A stretch of 64,000 bases of DNA, taken from Sycon ciliatum (taxonomy: Eukaryota; Porifera; Calcarea; Leucosolenida; Sycettidae). The notes under the pieces are model-generated. The model was not told the DNA's origin and ran no database searches. It saw only the letters and a list, made by a program, of their open reading frames with translations. Below, one piece after another: positions 1 to 35,429 of the stretch (position 1 is its first letter; each line of letters starts with the position of its first letter). The DNA lies in NCBI RefSeq assembly GCF_964019385.1, contig NC_088649.1:6033035-6097034 (forward strand), written 5' to 3'. A program made the position numbers and the translations under genes.

Positions 1-140
1 GGACTCGGTACTTGGACAAACACACAGAAATGACACGACAAAGGCCTGGAAATGGGGGTGCGATGTATAACAGAATACAACTTATAATTGGGGAAATGCG
101 GTACATTACGAAATAGTGGTAGCGACCTCGGCAAAAATTT

Positions 141-222
141 TATAAGGAAGTTTGGTTTCTCCCACACTGGAGCTCGCGGGAAAGCGCGAGCTCCAGTGTG
201 GGAGCAACCAAACTTCCTTATA
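141..222. repeat. Near-perfect 38-bp-arm hairpin
   Basis: Arms 141-178 and 185-222 are reverse complements with a single mismatch, separated by a 6-nt loop. The arm ends read TATAAGGAAG and CTTCCTTATA, and the top of the stem is CG-rich. No target-site duplication is obvious and nothing next to it is coding. It could be a tiny MITE, a transcribed hairpin or a cruciform. The structure is certain; the function is unknown. Confidence 0.9.
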
Positions 223-223
223 A

Positions 224-524
224 ATGCGGTACATGTTCATAATAATAGGTCTACCTTTGCCGAAGCTTGCACGCCGCACGTTTGGCTGACTGCGTCTCCA
301 CCTGTTACTCTGCACACGTTGTCATCAAGGTCAGTTTCAGTCGAAGATGATGAACTTGTTATCCCACCTTGGACGGACATCATAAAGGGAACCTGGTGAC
401 AGATAATAGTTCATCAGTGCAGATAAAGAATATTATAATACGCACACACGCACACGCACGCGCGCGCACGCACGCAGGCAGGTAGGCACGCACGCACGGA
501 GGCACGCACGCCCACGCGCCCACG

Positions 525-567
<43 letters not shown>

Positions 568-807
568 ATAAGCATCATACCTGCAGTTCTAAGTTCCTAA
601 CTACATGTAGACATTGCAAAAGGATCTCAGTCGGAGTATTTCTCGCTCCCCAGGCACGACTTCACCTCGAAACTTTTTTTTAATTGCTCCAGCAGTTGAG
701 GCACAAGGCGTCGCAGTTGTCACAGGCTGAGCTCAGTCGCAGTGGCCTCACAACTCAAACCTGCAGCATGCACGTCTCCAAATCCGCATTACCGATTTGA
801 GCAGAGT
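224..807. other. Non-coding stretch with (CA)n microsatellite
   Basis: No supported gene. Positions about 440-562 are an imperfect then pure CA/CG-rich dinucleotide tract. The remainder shows nothing recognisable. Confidence 0.7.
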
Positions 808-1029
808 AAAGGGGGGTTCACAGAAGCTTTTTTGCGATGCGACCCGCGATGCGACTGCCGCGAAACCGGGAAATCCCCAAATCGCAGCCATCTCGCACCC
901 CACGCACCTGCCGCAACTGGGCCATAGCAGAACTTAAGCTTGGCTCAACCTTTGCGATGCGACAAGCGATTTGGCGTAAGATTTTGAACTTTTCTACAGC
1001 AAAGTTGTACAAAGGTTCAAAATTGCCTA

Positions 1030-4000
1030 CTTGGTCCGCGTCAGCGATGTTGTCGCTTATCTTTCAGCTTTGTTTATATGTCGCAAATGCTTACTTGGCA
1101 GCCCATTTCATCCCAATTTTGGTTGGCAAGTTAGTTTGCTAGTACCTGAAAGGTCTAGCTAGAGTTCGAGTGGATTTCGAGAGCGACAGGTGGGTGATTC
1201 TGATTGATACAGCGCCGCATCAAAATAGATTATCTTGTTACGCTGGTGCAGGCAAGAGCAGCGCAAGCCAAAAGAAAGTAATCGACTACTCGGAATCAGC
1301 TCCATTTTGCTGAACGGCCGAGATCGCTCACCTCAGGGATCGCTCATCAATCTGAGATCGCAGCTCCCTTACCTCCAGCTCCTCGCTCGGAGTATCCAGC
1401 GCGTCGTGGAGATTTGCAAGTACATGTACTGTACGTGTTGTCGTCGTCGTTCAAAATATGAGCCGGCGCAAGCGAAAAGGGACCTTATCCTGCTGCACGT
1501 GATTTTGAGAAAACCGCACTTGAAGTGAATCAGCTGATTCTCAGCTGTCACGTTCGGATCGAACTTGAAACTGTTCGTTTTTTGGCGATACGCGACTTCT
1601 TTGGAGCTCAGTCATTCTTTCTATTGGAGAGCCAGTATCCTACAGCTCCTGTAGAAGAAAACCCTGGCTAAATCGACCCACGTACCACCGATCGGCGATC
1701 AAAATCGATCGACCGTGACACGTCGACACCTACGCTGAATAGAATCGCACGCGCAAGCGGAAAGACAAAAAGTTGCTTTCACAGTTTCAGCGCAGTTGTC
1801 TTGCCGTCTTCGCTTTCTGCTAAGTCCTTGGGTCGGCGTAGCTCTTCACTATGAGCCATCGTAAATGTTTCACTGTGAACGAAGCGCTGAAATCTCTCCT
1901 GGAAGAGGATGAGGCTGAAGTTTTTGGTGAGGAAGACGAGTCGGACGCCAGTGATGTTTCGGTTCAATCTGACGACGGCGACGATGATGGCGATGACGAT
2001 GATGATGGTGAACACTTTCTTGAGCAGCGAGTGGATGTCGATGCAGCAGCAGAGCTGTATGTCGGAAAGGCAGAGCCCAAACCTCCGCAGGCTAGCTCCG
2101 CAGCAGCTTGTGCAGCGACCGTTGCGCCGCCAGAGGAGGATGACACTGTTCGTCAAAAAGAGAACTGCGGATGTTCAAAAAATTGCTTGCAGCAATTTGA
2201 CCCAGCTGACATCGAGACGTCGATCCTCAACATGAGAGAAATGGAGTCGCACGAGAGTGAGCTGGTGGTCCTGGGCCTTCTTGAAGCTTTGAGTCATCCT
2301 GAAACAGTTTTTAAGAGTGGAGAGAAGCGCAAGAGGGAGCGTTTTACCTACAAATTCCAAGGACTAACTGTTTGTGTGGGTGCGTTCCGTCACGTGTACG
2401 CACTGTCTAGCAAGAGGCTGAAACGGTACAGAAGCCACCTGGAGAAGAATGGGCTTGTGCCACTAGTGCACGGCAACACAGGCAAACGGCCACACAATGC
2501 CCTGGAGTTTGCTGTTGTGAAGTACTGCGTGGAATACATCACTGGGCACGCGGAAGTGTTTGGAATTCCACATCCTGCGCCGCTCCGTGGCAGAGACGAC
2601 ACGCCACCTATCTTCCTTCCAGCGTCGCAAACGTACAAGTCCGTGCATGGAGACTTCTGCGACTGCTGCCACAAGGAGGGTAAGAAGTCTGTATCCTTGT
2701 CGACGTTCCGCTCAATCTGGCACCAGACATTACCGCATATTAAGTTCATGACGGCTCGCATGGATGTTTGCCCTGTGTGCGAGGACTTGCGGCGCAACGT
2801 GATGGCGGCTGGGAGTGAGGAGCAGAAGACGACCGCATGCACTCAGCTGACTGACCATGTTCATAGGGCCCAGAGGGAGAGAGAAAGCTACCGGCAGAGA
2901 ACCACAGATGCTGCCGCTGAGCTTCAGCAAGTTTCAGCCATGTCTCCTGCTGATCGCCCGCCGTTAACAAAGTCCCACTACACGTTTGACTTTGCTCAGA
3001 TCGTCAGCTTGCCGTATACGGCCAGACAGGACCACTTTACTTCAAAGTGCCTCGGAAAGTCCACTTGTTTGGTGTATGTAATGAAGGCGTTGGCCAACAG
3101 GTGAACTACATTATTGACGAGGCAGAAACCATCGGTCCTGACGGCAAGAAGAGCCACAATCCGAACACTGTAATTTCTTTGTTGCACGACTATTTTTCCA
3201 CTTCTGTTGCTGATGAGTATGACTGCTACGTACATGCAGATAATTGCGCAGGACAAAACAAAAACAAGTCTGTTATAGCTTACCTTGCATGGCGTTGCAT
3301 TGTCAATTTGCACAGAAGTATAACATTGTCGTTTATGATAACCGGCCATACCAGATGCCTAGTCGACGGTATGTTTGGCTTGGTTAAGAGGAAATACCGT
3401 CGCTCTGACGTGTTCAGCATGCAGCAGTTAGCAGATGTGGTTGACTCCAGCGCTACCTCCAACATCCATCGACGGATCCCTGGCAATGTGACCTGGTTTG
3501 AGTGGGATACGTACCTCGCCCGGCTCTTCAAAAAAGTCCCCAACATCAGCCAGCAGCATCATTTCCGGTTCTCATCCGACGAACCTGGAGCAGTGGCAGT
3601 GATGGAGCTTGTGGATGGGATGGAAACCAAGGTGCAGCTGTTGAAGACCACACCTGAGCAGGTGAGGGCAGCAGGCCTTCCCCAAGTGTTGCCCCCAGCA
3701 GGTCTGTCACAAGAACGCCAGAAGTACCTGTTCAAGGATATCCGCCCGTTTGTGGCAGACCCTTACAAGGATGAGCTGTGTCCGCCTGTGCCGGAGGAAT
3801 GACAAACTTGCGTAGTGCAACACACGTTTTGAGCCTGATAATTGCTACAGTCTGGTGCTGTGTCAAAGCTACATGCCTCGGAACATTCTATTATTCTTGT
3901 ATCTAAAATGCGGCGTGCCTGCGTGGTACGGAAGGACGTGATGGCCCATCAGACGTCACGTTTGGCACTATAAATTCCATCACAGTGAAACTTATGCCAA

Positions 4001-4683
4001 CTGCCTAGTAGTGTGTGTATACTGTATCCTCCAGCCCTTCTGCTGGTGACTCGAAGGCTTCTGTAAGGCTTCTACGGCCAAATTATTGCAATTTACGCAT
4101 TTCAAAGATTATTCGTGAATATGTGCGATGTTTTGGTGAAAACAGTGTTGATTTAAACGTCCGTAACTTTGCTATATGTTGATGGATTTTCATTCGGTTT
4201 TTTTTACCTGATTCATACGTTGTCTGGCTACAAGAATCCGTTGCTAACTCAAAATGCCCAAAAAACGGATAAGGTCCCTTTTCGCTTGTGCTGGCTCAAT
4301 ATAATCTTGCAAAGAACGGCGTCTGATTTGAACCACACAGGCTGTCGTGCTGCCCAGGCGAAGTCCTATAGAGAAGGTGACCGTCACGATCGACTTCTCT
4401 TTACAAAATAGCCAGGCAGCGGAGAGGAAGAGAGATGAGCTTGCAAAAGCAAGAGAGTCGATCCCGAGCAAAATATTTGTCGCCAGCGCCGAGAGCAGCG
4501 ACGAGGAGGACCGAAAAAAGTAGGAACCCTTCCTTGGACAATAAATTCCTCGCAGGTAGTTGTCATTCTATACCTTCCCGTCCATCGTACCAAGTTGTAT
4601 CACTTCAAGTGCACGCGTTCATGTCCAAAGTCTAAGTTCAAATTGTCGAAAGATAAGCGACAATATTGCTAGCGCGGACCAAG
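1030..4683 (+). mobile_element. Autonomous-type DNA transposon with DUF7869 transposase
   Basis: The ends are inverted repeats of about 35 bp: the left starts CTTGGTCCGCG and the right ends CGCGGACCAAG, both followed inward by a shared TTGTCGCTTATCTTTC motif in the appropriate orientation. The left flank is TA and the right flank TG, compatible with a decayed TA target duplication; the shorter relative at 12651-13463 has TA on both sides. The only long coding region inside is the DUF7869-like protein at 1851-3802. The element lies inside repeat B, which gives an empty-site control. Assignment to a transposon is direct from the termini; the superfamily is not established by the sequence. Confidence 0.85.
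1851..3802 (+). pseudogene. DUF7869-type DDE-like transposase, one frameshift
   Basis: Two overlapping reading frames form one protein of about 650 residues. The first (1851-3104) has an acidic N-terminus rich in D/E, then paired cysteines (CDCCH near residue 275 and CPVCEDLR near residue 305) that look metal-binding. The second (in frame from about 3029 to 3802) carries the family hallmark HADNCAGQNKN, a block ending in ITGHTRCLVDGMFGLVKRKYRR, and FGVCNEG before it. These are typical of uncharacterised invertebrate DUF7869 proteins, presumed RNase H-fold transposases. The frames meet around 3027-3031, where one base appears to be missing (CAGGACCA), so the gene is broken or the assembly has a 1-base error. 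No introns are visible. The surrounding inverted termini argue that it mobilises this element. The catalytic role is inferred, not proven. Confidence 0.8.
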
Positions 4684-4870
4684 TGTAAATTTGTACAAGT
4701 TGTACCAAACCGCGCGAATATCATGGTGACGTACCCAAATCAGCAAGACTTTGTCGCATCGCCGACTTTTTCTGTGAATGGTATTTCGCGAGTTCACATC
4801 GCACGCGTCCATCGCAGATCCCGTCGCATCGCGTGTCGCATCGCAAAAAAAGCTTCTGTGAATCTCGCTT

Positions 4871-29081
<24,211 letters not shown>

Positions 29082-29624
29082 TCTCTTCGCTGCTCCGTTG
29101 TGCTCGTCGCACGACAACGCGACCGGTGCGGGTAGATCGGACCAGCGCCGAGCGGGTATCTGCCGACGTGCGCCCTGCTTCGCTCGATGAAAACCTTGAC
29201 AACAAGTCTCAGTGAAGAACAAAGCGGCTGATAATTATGAGCTCACGATCACGGCACTACAGCCTACGCTGGCCACAGTATGTAGGGGTACGCAGCAGGA
29301 CGAGTCCGTCGCAAACACCACCAGAGTGTGACGCTTCGCGATCTACGCTGAAAGACCTGGGCTGAGTGAGCTGAGAGCAAGCTGGAAGACAAAAAGAGAC
29401 AATAAAAAAATACTAAAAATCATTGAATCATCCTGTCATGTAGGAGTCTGTACTGTCTGTAGTGTAGGCTGTAGCCAGTGTAGGTCTGGTGTACATCATT
29501 GTAAGAGGGGGAAGTACATGTAAGTTCGGAGTCGCACGATGTTTTTCACATTTATACTGGCATAATTATCATAATTATTATAGAAAAATTACTTCGAAGT
29601 ATTATAATTATGCATCAAGTGCAA

Positions 29625-30070
29625 TGGGCGCTTTCGATTACACGTTTACACAATTCTGGAACTGTTTTTTTTTTAATTCTGGAATGACTAGAATGAGCGG
29701 ATTCCGGCCTTGTAAACGAACGACTGGAATTCACAACGCATTTTATTCATGTCATGTCACAAACAAAATTGATGAATCGTAAAAAGAGATCACGTACACC
29801 CTCGCGCACACGTGGACCTAGCATCGCGCACCCCCCTGCCAGGGAGGCTCTTCGCGCGCTAGAGTCATGACCAGACCGGTAACACACCGATTGTGCAATT
29901 CTGGCGCCAGAATTAGAGAAATTCCGCCCTCTCTTCAGAATTGACAGATTCGACGGAATTGGATAAAATCAATTCTTACGACAGAATTGTCACTTTTTGT
30001 GTAATCGAACTGTGCATCAACAATAACTAATTCTAGAATTGACCGAAATGCGTGTAATCGAAAGCGCCCA
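29625..30070. mobile_element. Inverted-repeat element L
   Basis: Ends TGGGCGCTTTCGATTACAC / GTGTAATCGAAAGCGCCCA, 19 bp perfect, with further AATTCTGGAA-type pairing inside. About 446 bp, non-coding. Confidence 0.85.
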
Positions 30071-31074
30071 ATGATACATGCATGGCTAGGAGAACTCACC
30101 TGCACTCTGCGTCTTGAGCAGGTAAGCAACTGTTACTTTGAGTTTGAGGCTGGCAGTGCAGTGGCACAGTGGTAGTGGTCGATTTACCACACTACGGATC
30201 ACCTGCTTCTGCACGAAATCAGTATCTAGGTTTTTGGCCCAGCAAGCGCTGCCGATACATGTACTAGCACTCGATCTTCATCCGTTCACAAGGTCTGATC
30301 GGGTACAAACCGACGCTGCGAACAAGCGCCAGGTGTTATATTGACACACACGCATGCATAGCATGCTCGATCGCAGCCAACGAAAGATGGGCCGGGCGGC
30401 CGGGCCGCGGGCCTGGCAAGGCCACATGCACACGAATCATGGTGGTGCCGCTTCGGCCTAGATAAAAATAATGTCATGTGAGCTGGCCAGCCGCCGAGAT
30501 GCGATCTCCCGATGTCGGATGAGGGATTTCCCCTCGTTAGCAGTTGTGTCTGGGGAAGTACCTGGTGTGGGATTCCTCTCGCACACCGCTTTCCGGGCAC
30601 GTGCATGATGCCCAATGGGCGATATATTGGCAAAGTAAGTAGTTATTTATTTTGGTGCAGCTGAGAGCCTGTTGCTGGAATGGCGGTATTTTCAAGTGCA
30701 AGAAATACGCTGCAATGGAGTTTGGGAATTCTGAAGAAACGTGCAGCAAGCACTTCAAGTTATAGTTCAGACTGCATGCAGCTACATTGACATTGTAGCT
30801 GGCACATCACATGCACAGGCTTCAAACCAGTACTGTACATGTACATGTACATGTACTTCAAAATACATGTACATGTACCAACAAGAGCATACTGCGTGCA
30901 TTATTGATCTTGGTTTTTCCATTATTATTAATTTTGCCATGGCGACCCCCGTAAGTCCTAATAACTGGCAGGGCAGGGTTGGGCCTTTTTCTTTTTCTAC
31001 GAGTCTCATTAGTATGTTCTGTTGCCCAAACAATTTTTTTAGTGTCTATTTGAATTCGGATAGCTCAACAGTAC
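30071..31074. other. Non-coding, with (ACATGT)n tract
   Basis: TACATGTACATG repeats at about 30835-30880; otherwise no supported feature. Confidence 0.6.
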
Positions 31075-32124
31075 GGCTGCGTTTACACGACAACGCTGGG
31101 AGTGAAAACGCAACAAAATCCTTTTATTTCGGATGCATGGTTCATTTACACGGTACGAAGAGCAAAACGTAAAAGTTGTACACCAAAACGGAAGAAAACC
31201 AAAACGCTGGCCAAGGTGGAAGAATTTGAAAACGGAAATGTTCTGCCGGATAAATTTGAGTGTGTAAACAGTCGAAACGGTGTGCTGGCCTCGTTTTCCG
31301 TCACGTTTGTTCCGTTTTCACCCGTTCGCACGGATCCGGCAATCCTTTTTTTTTACAATTTTCGTCATGTGACGAGTGTTGTTTTGTGGCCTGTTTATAA
31401 CTATTACTTGAGTGTGATTGGTGCTTCCACGACAACACTTACTTGGCACATGACGAACTTTTGCGGATCCTTTGCCCCCGTGTAGATGCGCGAAAACGAT
31501 ACAAACGGAGACCACCTCAGATCAACTTTGATCATGTAAACGCACGAAAAGGAAAGAAGAAATGCGGTAGGCCTCGACCAAATAGGCTTGCGCATATTTC
31601 CGCATATTTTGTGAGACAGCTCATATAATTATGGCATATTGAGCGACAAAGGGAATATTGGAATGGAGCCAGCATATAATTCAAATATTCTGAAGAAAAT
31701 GAGGACAAAACATTCATAATATGGACAAAATTCGTTCAGAAATGCCTTTTATGGATGAATTTGGAATGGTTGAAGCGTTTGCTACATTTCCCCATGGATG
31801 AACACTATCGCTACGGTTGCTGGGAATACACCCCAGCCATACTATTCGGAATGTGTTTTGATTTGCACCATAAGCATGATAGCCGTGAAGCCAATGAATA
31901 TTCCAAGGTTGTAATTTTACTGAAATGATCTACACTTTCTGCTTATGTCGAGCATATTTTGGCATATCTCTTTGCATATCATGCTAAGCCTTTGGCATAT
32001 TATGGACGTTTTCCCTGATATGCGACGAGCATAATATGCTCTCTTTTAAGCATATTTGGTCGAGGCCTAAAAATGCGGGACTGAAAACGGAAAACTGGCC
32101 GTGCGTTGTCGCGTAAACGCAGCC
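31075..32124. mobile_element. Inverted-repeat element C containing element D
   Basis: The left end GGCTGCGTTTACACGACAACG and the right end CGTTGTCGCGTAAACGCAGCC pair with one mismatch. Without the nested element 31568-32070 it is about 540 bp. Internal ACGGAAAAC-type words repeat. No transposase. Confidence 0.8.
31568..32070. mobile_element. hAT-like non-autonomous element D with 8-bp TSD
   Basis: Termini TAGGCCTCGACCAAATA.. and ..ATTTGGTCGAGGCCTA. Flanking AAATGCGG occurs at 31560-31567 and 32071-32078, an 8-bp duplication as in hAT elements. About 500 bp, AT-rich, with many GCATAT words; non-coding. Confidence 0.8.
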
Positions 32125-32235
32125 TAATAAGTATGACCTGATGACTGTGGACTTGTGGAGTTCAAACCCCAGTTGAGGACTTGATGTGCTTTTACCCATT
32201 TTCATTTCAAATTTCGCGGCACTGCAAAGTGTGCT
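32110..32235 (-). mobile_element. SINE-like repeat, second copy
   Basis: The reverse complement shares GCAGTGCCGCGAAATTTGAAA and a TTTGAACTCC B-box-like segment with 8945-9045. It abuts element C. Confidence 0.35.
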
Positions 32236-32378
32236 ATAAAAGCAACAAAATCAACAAAATCAAGTACCCGTAATTAGTACGGGAACTCACCAGAATTAGA
32301 GACCAGTTTTGATGAATGGACTAATATAGGAAGCCGGTGCTCAGGTCACCATATTCATGTCAGCGCGGTGGCTCTACG

Positions 32379-33813
32379 CAGGGGCGTACGCCGCTCGCCT
32401 CCTGGAGCGGTTCCCATGCCAACTGATGAACCAACATTCCACACAATTGAAGTGCTGTATTTCGTATCCCACGGAGTTTCTGCATATTCTCCTCAGACTG
32501 GGTGAAATTTTCATCCACAAGCTGCTAGACGATGTCATTGCTACGCATTTTTGATTTCAAAAGACTGAACTTTTCACCGTTTTATGGATGTTTTGTTCAG
32601 CATGACGATTGCGTGCAGTCTTGAAAGCTGCCTAAGTTTCGAATCATCTGGAGCAAACATCACACAGGGCAAGCAGAGGCCACCATTGCACGCCGGTCAA
32701 AAGACTACCCAAGGTAACTCCTGTAACAAGGATAGTTGAAAGTGGCGCTGTTTGCCATCCATCTGGACACGCACAGGAAATGAAATCCTTTGCCTTCGGT
32801 GGCGCACAATGATTGTCGGTGACGCCGGAAATCTTTTCCGTGTCCGGCAAATGTCGGGGGACTGGATTCCACTGTGGACGTCGACTTTCAGAATATTCCT
32901 TCGAACACATATCCCTTCCAACACACTCCCATGTCACTGAAGTAACAACGGTCGCTCTACAGCTTCGCCGACGATTTCTTCCTCAGCGCTGTTCGTTGCA
33001 TGCAGCCTTCGCTTGCAAGTCAGGTGCGTCACCATTCTCATCTATCTCTTGACCTTCGCCACTAGCACTGGCTACACGCTGTGCCTGCTGCTCAAAATAG
33101 CTCTGAATATAGCGCTGGCCCTCTGGATGTCGACGCTTCATTTTTCTTTTCCACAAAGCGAAAAATCGATCAAAACACGACGAACTTCGTCAAAACAAAC
33201 TGCAAAGGAAATTTGACTCTGAGATCGAGGAATCCGGCGATCTAGGTAGAGACTTTGTTGAACCCAGTCCAGTACTAGGTGTAATGGGTAGCCGAGTGGT
33301 AGGCGCGGTGAAATCAACAAGAATTACTTTTATTCTACTTCTTTCAGGTACACACCTGAGATATAATTATTAGTGAAAGAAGAAACGGCAAAATGACTGA
33401 CTTTCTCTCCGGTGCACACCTGGAGGTTGAATAGCTCGTTATTATCAAAATCTCATCTTCTTCAAAACAGAAATGCGCAGCCGCTTTTATGCAGCAGACG
33501 CCGTACGCTTACATACGGAGATACACTAAATATACATCAGGCAAAGCTCCGTATTAGTTCCGCACTGCTTCCGTATTGGTCGGGCAGGGATACTACAGTA
33601 CACTGTGTCCCAGCACCGCTTTCACACCTGGGCTAGTCACCACAGTCCTCGGACCGTCAGCATGGTCAGGCGCGGACTCCAGGCGCTAGGCATGCACTTG
33701 CACTGCGAGCGCTGGGCCTGAAAAAGCTGGATCCAAAATATTCTGTACCAATATCGAATATTTTTACTGGTTCCAGGGCATCCCGGGAACCGCGCGCCCT
33801 ATGTACGCCCCTG
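32379..33813 (-). mobile_element. Possible decayed hAT element (CAGGGGCGTAC termini)
   Basis: CAGGGGCGTAC at 32379 and GTACGCCCCTG ending at 33813 are inverted. A small minus-strand ORF at 32983-33141 inside begins MKRRHPEGQRYIQSYF, reminiscent of N-termini of ZMYM-type hAT transposases. No clear 8-bp duplication was found. Speculative. Confidence 0.35.
32983..33141 (-). pseudogene. Short ORF resembling a hAT transposase N-terminus
   Basis: 52 codons: a basic start (MKRRHPEGQRY), an IQSYFEQQ segment and an acidic tail, then a stop. The 'KR..I.SFF' pattern is seen in hAT/ZMYM-like proteins, but no catalytic region is present downstream in frame. Confidence 0.25.
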
Positions 33814-34218
33814 CATACGGAGTCATACATATACGGACCCTGACTAGGCTTTCCCCAAATCGGCCCGTTTTTCGCCTATTCAGCTTTTCGTTCGGTTAAA
33901 AAAATTATACATCAGACTCGGCTGCAAAATCAGCTGATTGTTCGAAAATCGGCTGCAAAATTGGAATATATTATTGGAAATCGGCTGAAAGAATCATATT
34001 ATTAAATCTTTATTTCTGGATTACCCAAAGGCTAACGCCTATCTGGGGGATCTCCTATATTTAAAAAAGAAAAGAACAAGCATGTAAATCAATGATTTAT
34101 TATTTTATTTAAAGAGTCGGCGTGGAGAAAGCAATTTTATTAGTGCAATTAGGAGTATAATCGATGCAGACATGGCCAGACAACAACGAGTTCATGGAAT
34201 TTTTAAGGATTTTTATGT

Positions 34219-34258
34219 TATTCAAAATCGATTTTCGTGTTCCGCTCATCAGTGAATA
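34219..34258 (-). ncRNA. Hammerhead-like fold (weak stem II), left arm
   Basis: Minus strand: stem I TATTCA/TGAATA (6 perfect pairs), core CTGATGA, GAAA, and a stem III of three pairs with a CG loop. The cleavage triplet would be TTT, allowed by the NUH rule but poor, and stem II has only two pairs around a mismatch. Probably degenerate or fortuitous. Confidence 0.4.
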
Positions 34259-34953
34259 GTATCGGAACTGAGGGTACTGTGTACAACAATAGAACATTTT
34301 ATAACAGCATAATTAATTAAAAGTGTGAACAACAAAGGAAGTGCTACAGCATTACATACTAGGTGTCAAACATAGTGCTAACGTATATAACTGAGTGCAG
34401 CCACAAAGCAAGAGGTGATACAGTGCAACATGACACAACATTTACATCTGATAACCAGCTACGAGAACAACTTTAGCGCGACTACATGCTTCTTTTGTTT
34501 ACAAAGAACAGTCGAAGGAAAGGAGCGGAATGAGACGGAAGAGAGCGACGTGAGCAAAAAGTCAGCTGTATTTTGTCACTTGTTATCACGTCCAGATTGT
34601 CTTGGTGTGTACGATGATTCTCACTTTTCTGTTTTGTGCCGTGCAAGTTATGTTAAGCAGTTGAAGGTTCTGGAAGCTGTATGTATTCGTGTGCATAATC
34701 CTGTTCTTTGTAAACAAAAGAAGCATGTAGTCGCGCTAAAGTTGTTCTCGTAGCTGGTTATCAGATGTAAATGTTGTGTCATGTTGCACTGTATCACCTC
34801 TTGCTTTGTGGCTGCACTCAGTTATATACGTTAGCACTATGTTTGACACCTATTATGTAATGCTGTAGCACTTCCTTTGTTGTTCACACTTTTAATTAAT
34901 TATGCTGTTATAAAATGTTCTATTGTTGTACACAGTACCCTCAGTTCCGATAC

Positions 34954-34993
34954 TATTCACTGATGAGCGGAACACGAAAATCGATTTTGAATA
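34954..34993 (+). ncRNA. Hammerhead-like fold (weak stem II), right arm
   Basis: Inverted copy of 34219-34258 with identical sequence: TATTCA-CTGATGA-GCGGAACAC-GAAA-ATCGATTT-TGAATA. Same strengths and weaknesses. Confidence 0.4.
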
Positions 34994-35098
34994 ACATAAA
35001 AATCCTTAAAAATTCCATGAACTCGTTGTTGTCTGGCCATGTCTGCATCGATTATACTCCTAATTGCACTAATATTATTTTATTACTAAATTTTGAAT

Positions 35099-35428
35099 AG
35101 GGCAGTCCCAAAGGCCTAGGGCCTTGGGATTGCACATCAAAGGTGTACCAGTGCAATTGAACTGATACTTAGCAATGTGAATACGTAAATGACGCTTGAA
35201 TTCAGATAGGGAATCTAAAGTTGTCAATCGGGGTGGAAGACAATTCCAAAGAGAACCAGTTTTCTGTAGGAAAAGGGACGGCACTAGCCGCGAGCTAGCT
35301 CGTAGTGATTTTATGATGGTGGTTGTTTTATTTCGCAAATCCAAACGGGAGTTTCTTCCGAATAACAAGGTAGCGAAGCACAGCACAGAGTATTGCAGGA
35401 ACCAAATACACTTCTGACCGTGTTTCAA
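35099..35428 (-). pseudogene. LINE reverse transcriptase C-terminal fragment
   Basis: The minus strand encodes FGRNSRLDLRNK..., then a conserved tail pattern (SLWNCLPPRLTTLDSLSEFK) typical of the C-terminus of APE-type LINE ORF2 proteins. No catalytic motifs remain. It ends beside the foldback. Confidence 0.6.
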
Positions 35429-35429
35429 G

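Larger units (their letters stand above)
808..4870. mobile_element. Inverted-repeat (MITE-like) element B, copy 1, split by the DUF7869 transposon
   Basis: The left end (from 808) and right end (to 4870) are about 48-bp inverted repeats containing GTTCACAGAAGC followed by GCGATGCGAC motifs. Removing the nested element 1030-4683 leaves roughly 407 bp, the same size as the uninterrupted copy at 6776-7183, which shares the internal CGCGAAACCGGGAAATCCCC and CATGGTGACGTACC segments. No coding capacity. The pair shows that the DUF7869 transposon jumped into a pre-existing MITE. Confidence 0.8.
34131..35085. mobile_element. Foldback element with ~380-bp arms
   Basis: 34131-34510 and 34706-35085 are nearly identical inverted copies around a ~195-bp centre. 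Both arms carry the same peptide-coding stretch (MFYCCTQYPQFRYY...) and the same hammerhead-like fold. High arm identity indicates recent duplication or ongoing gene conversion. Confidence 0.9.

Noticed and set aside
33280..33330. Possible tRNA (TAGCCGAGTGGTAGGCG A-box-like)
   Set aside because: No matching B-box or acceptor stem within tRNA distance.
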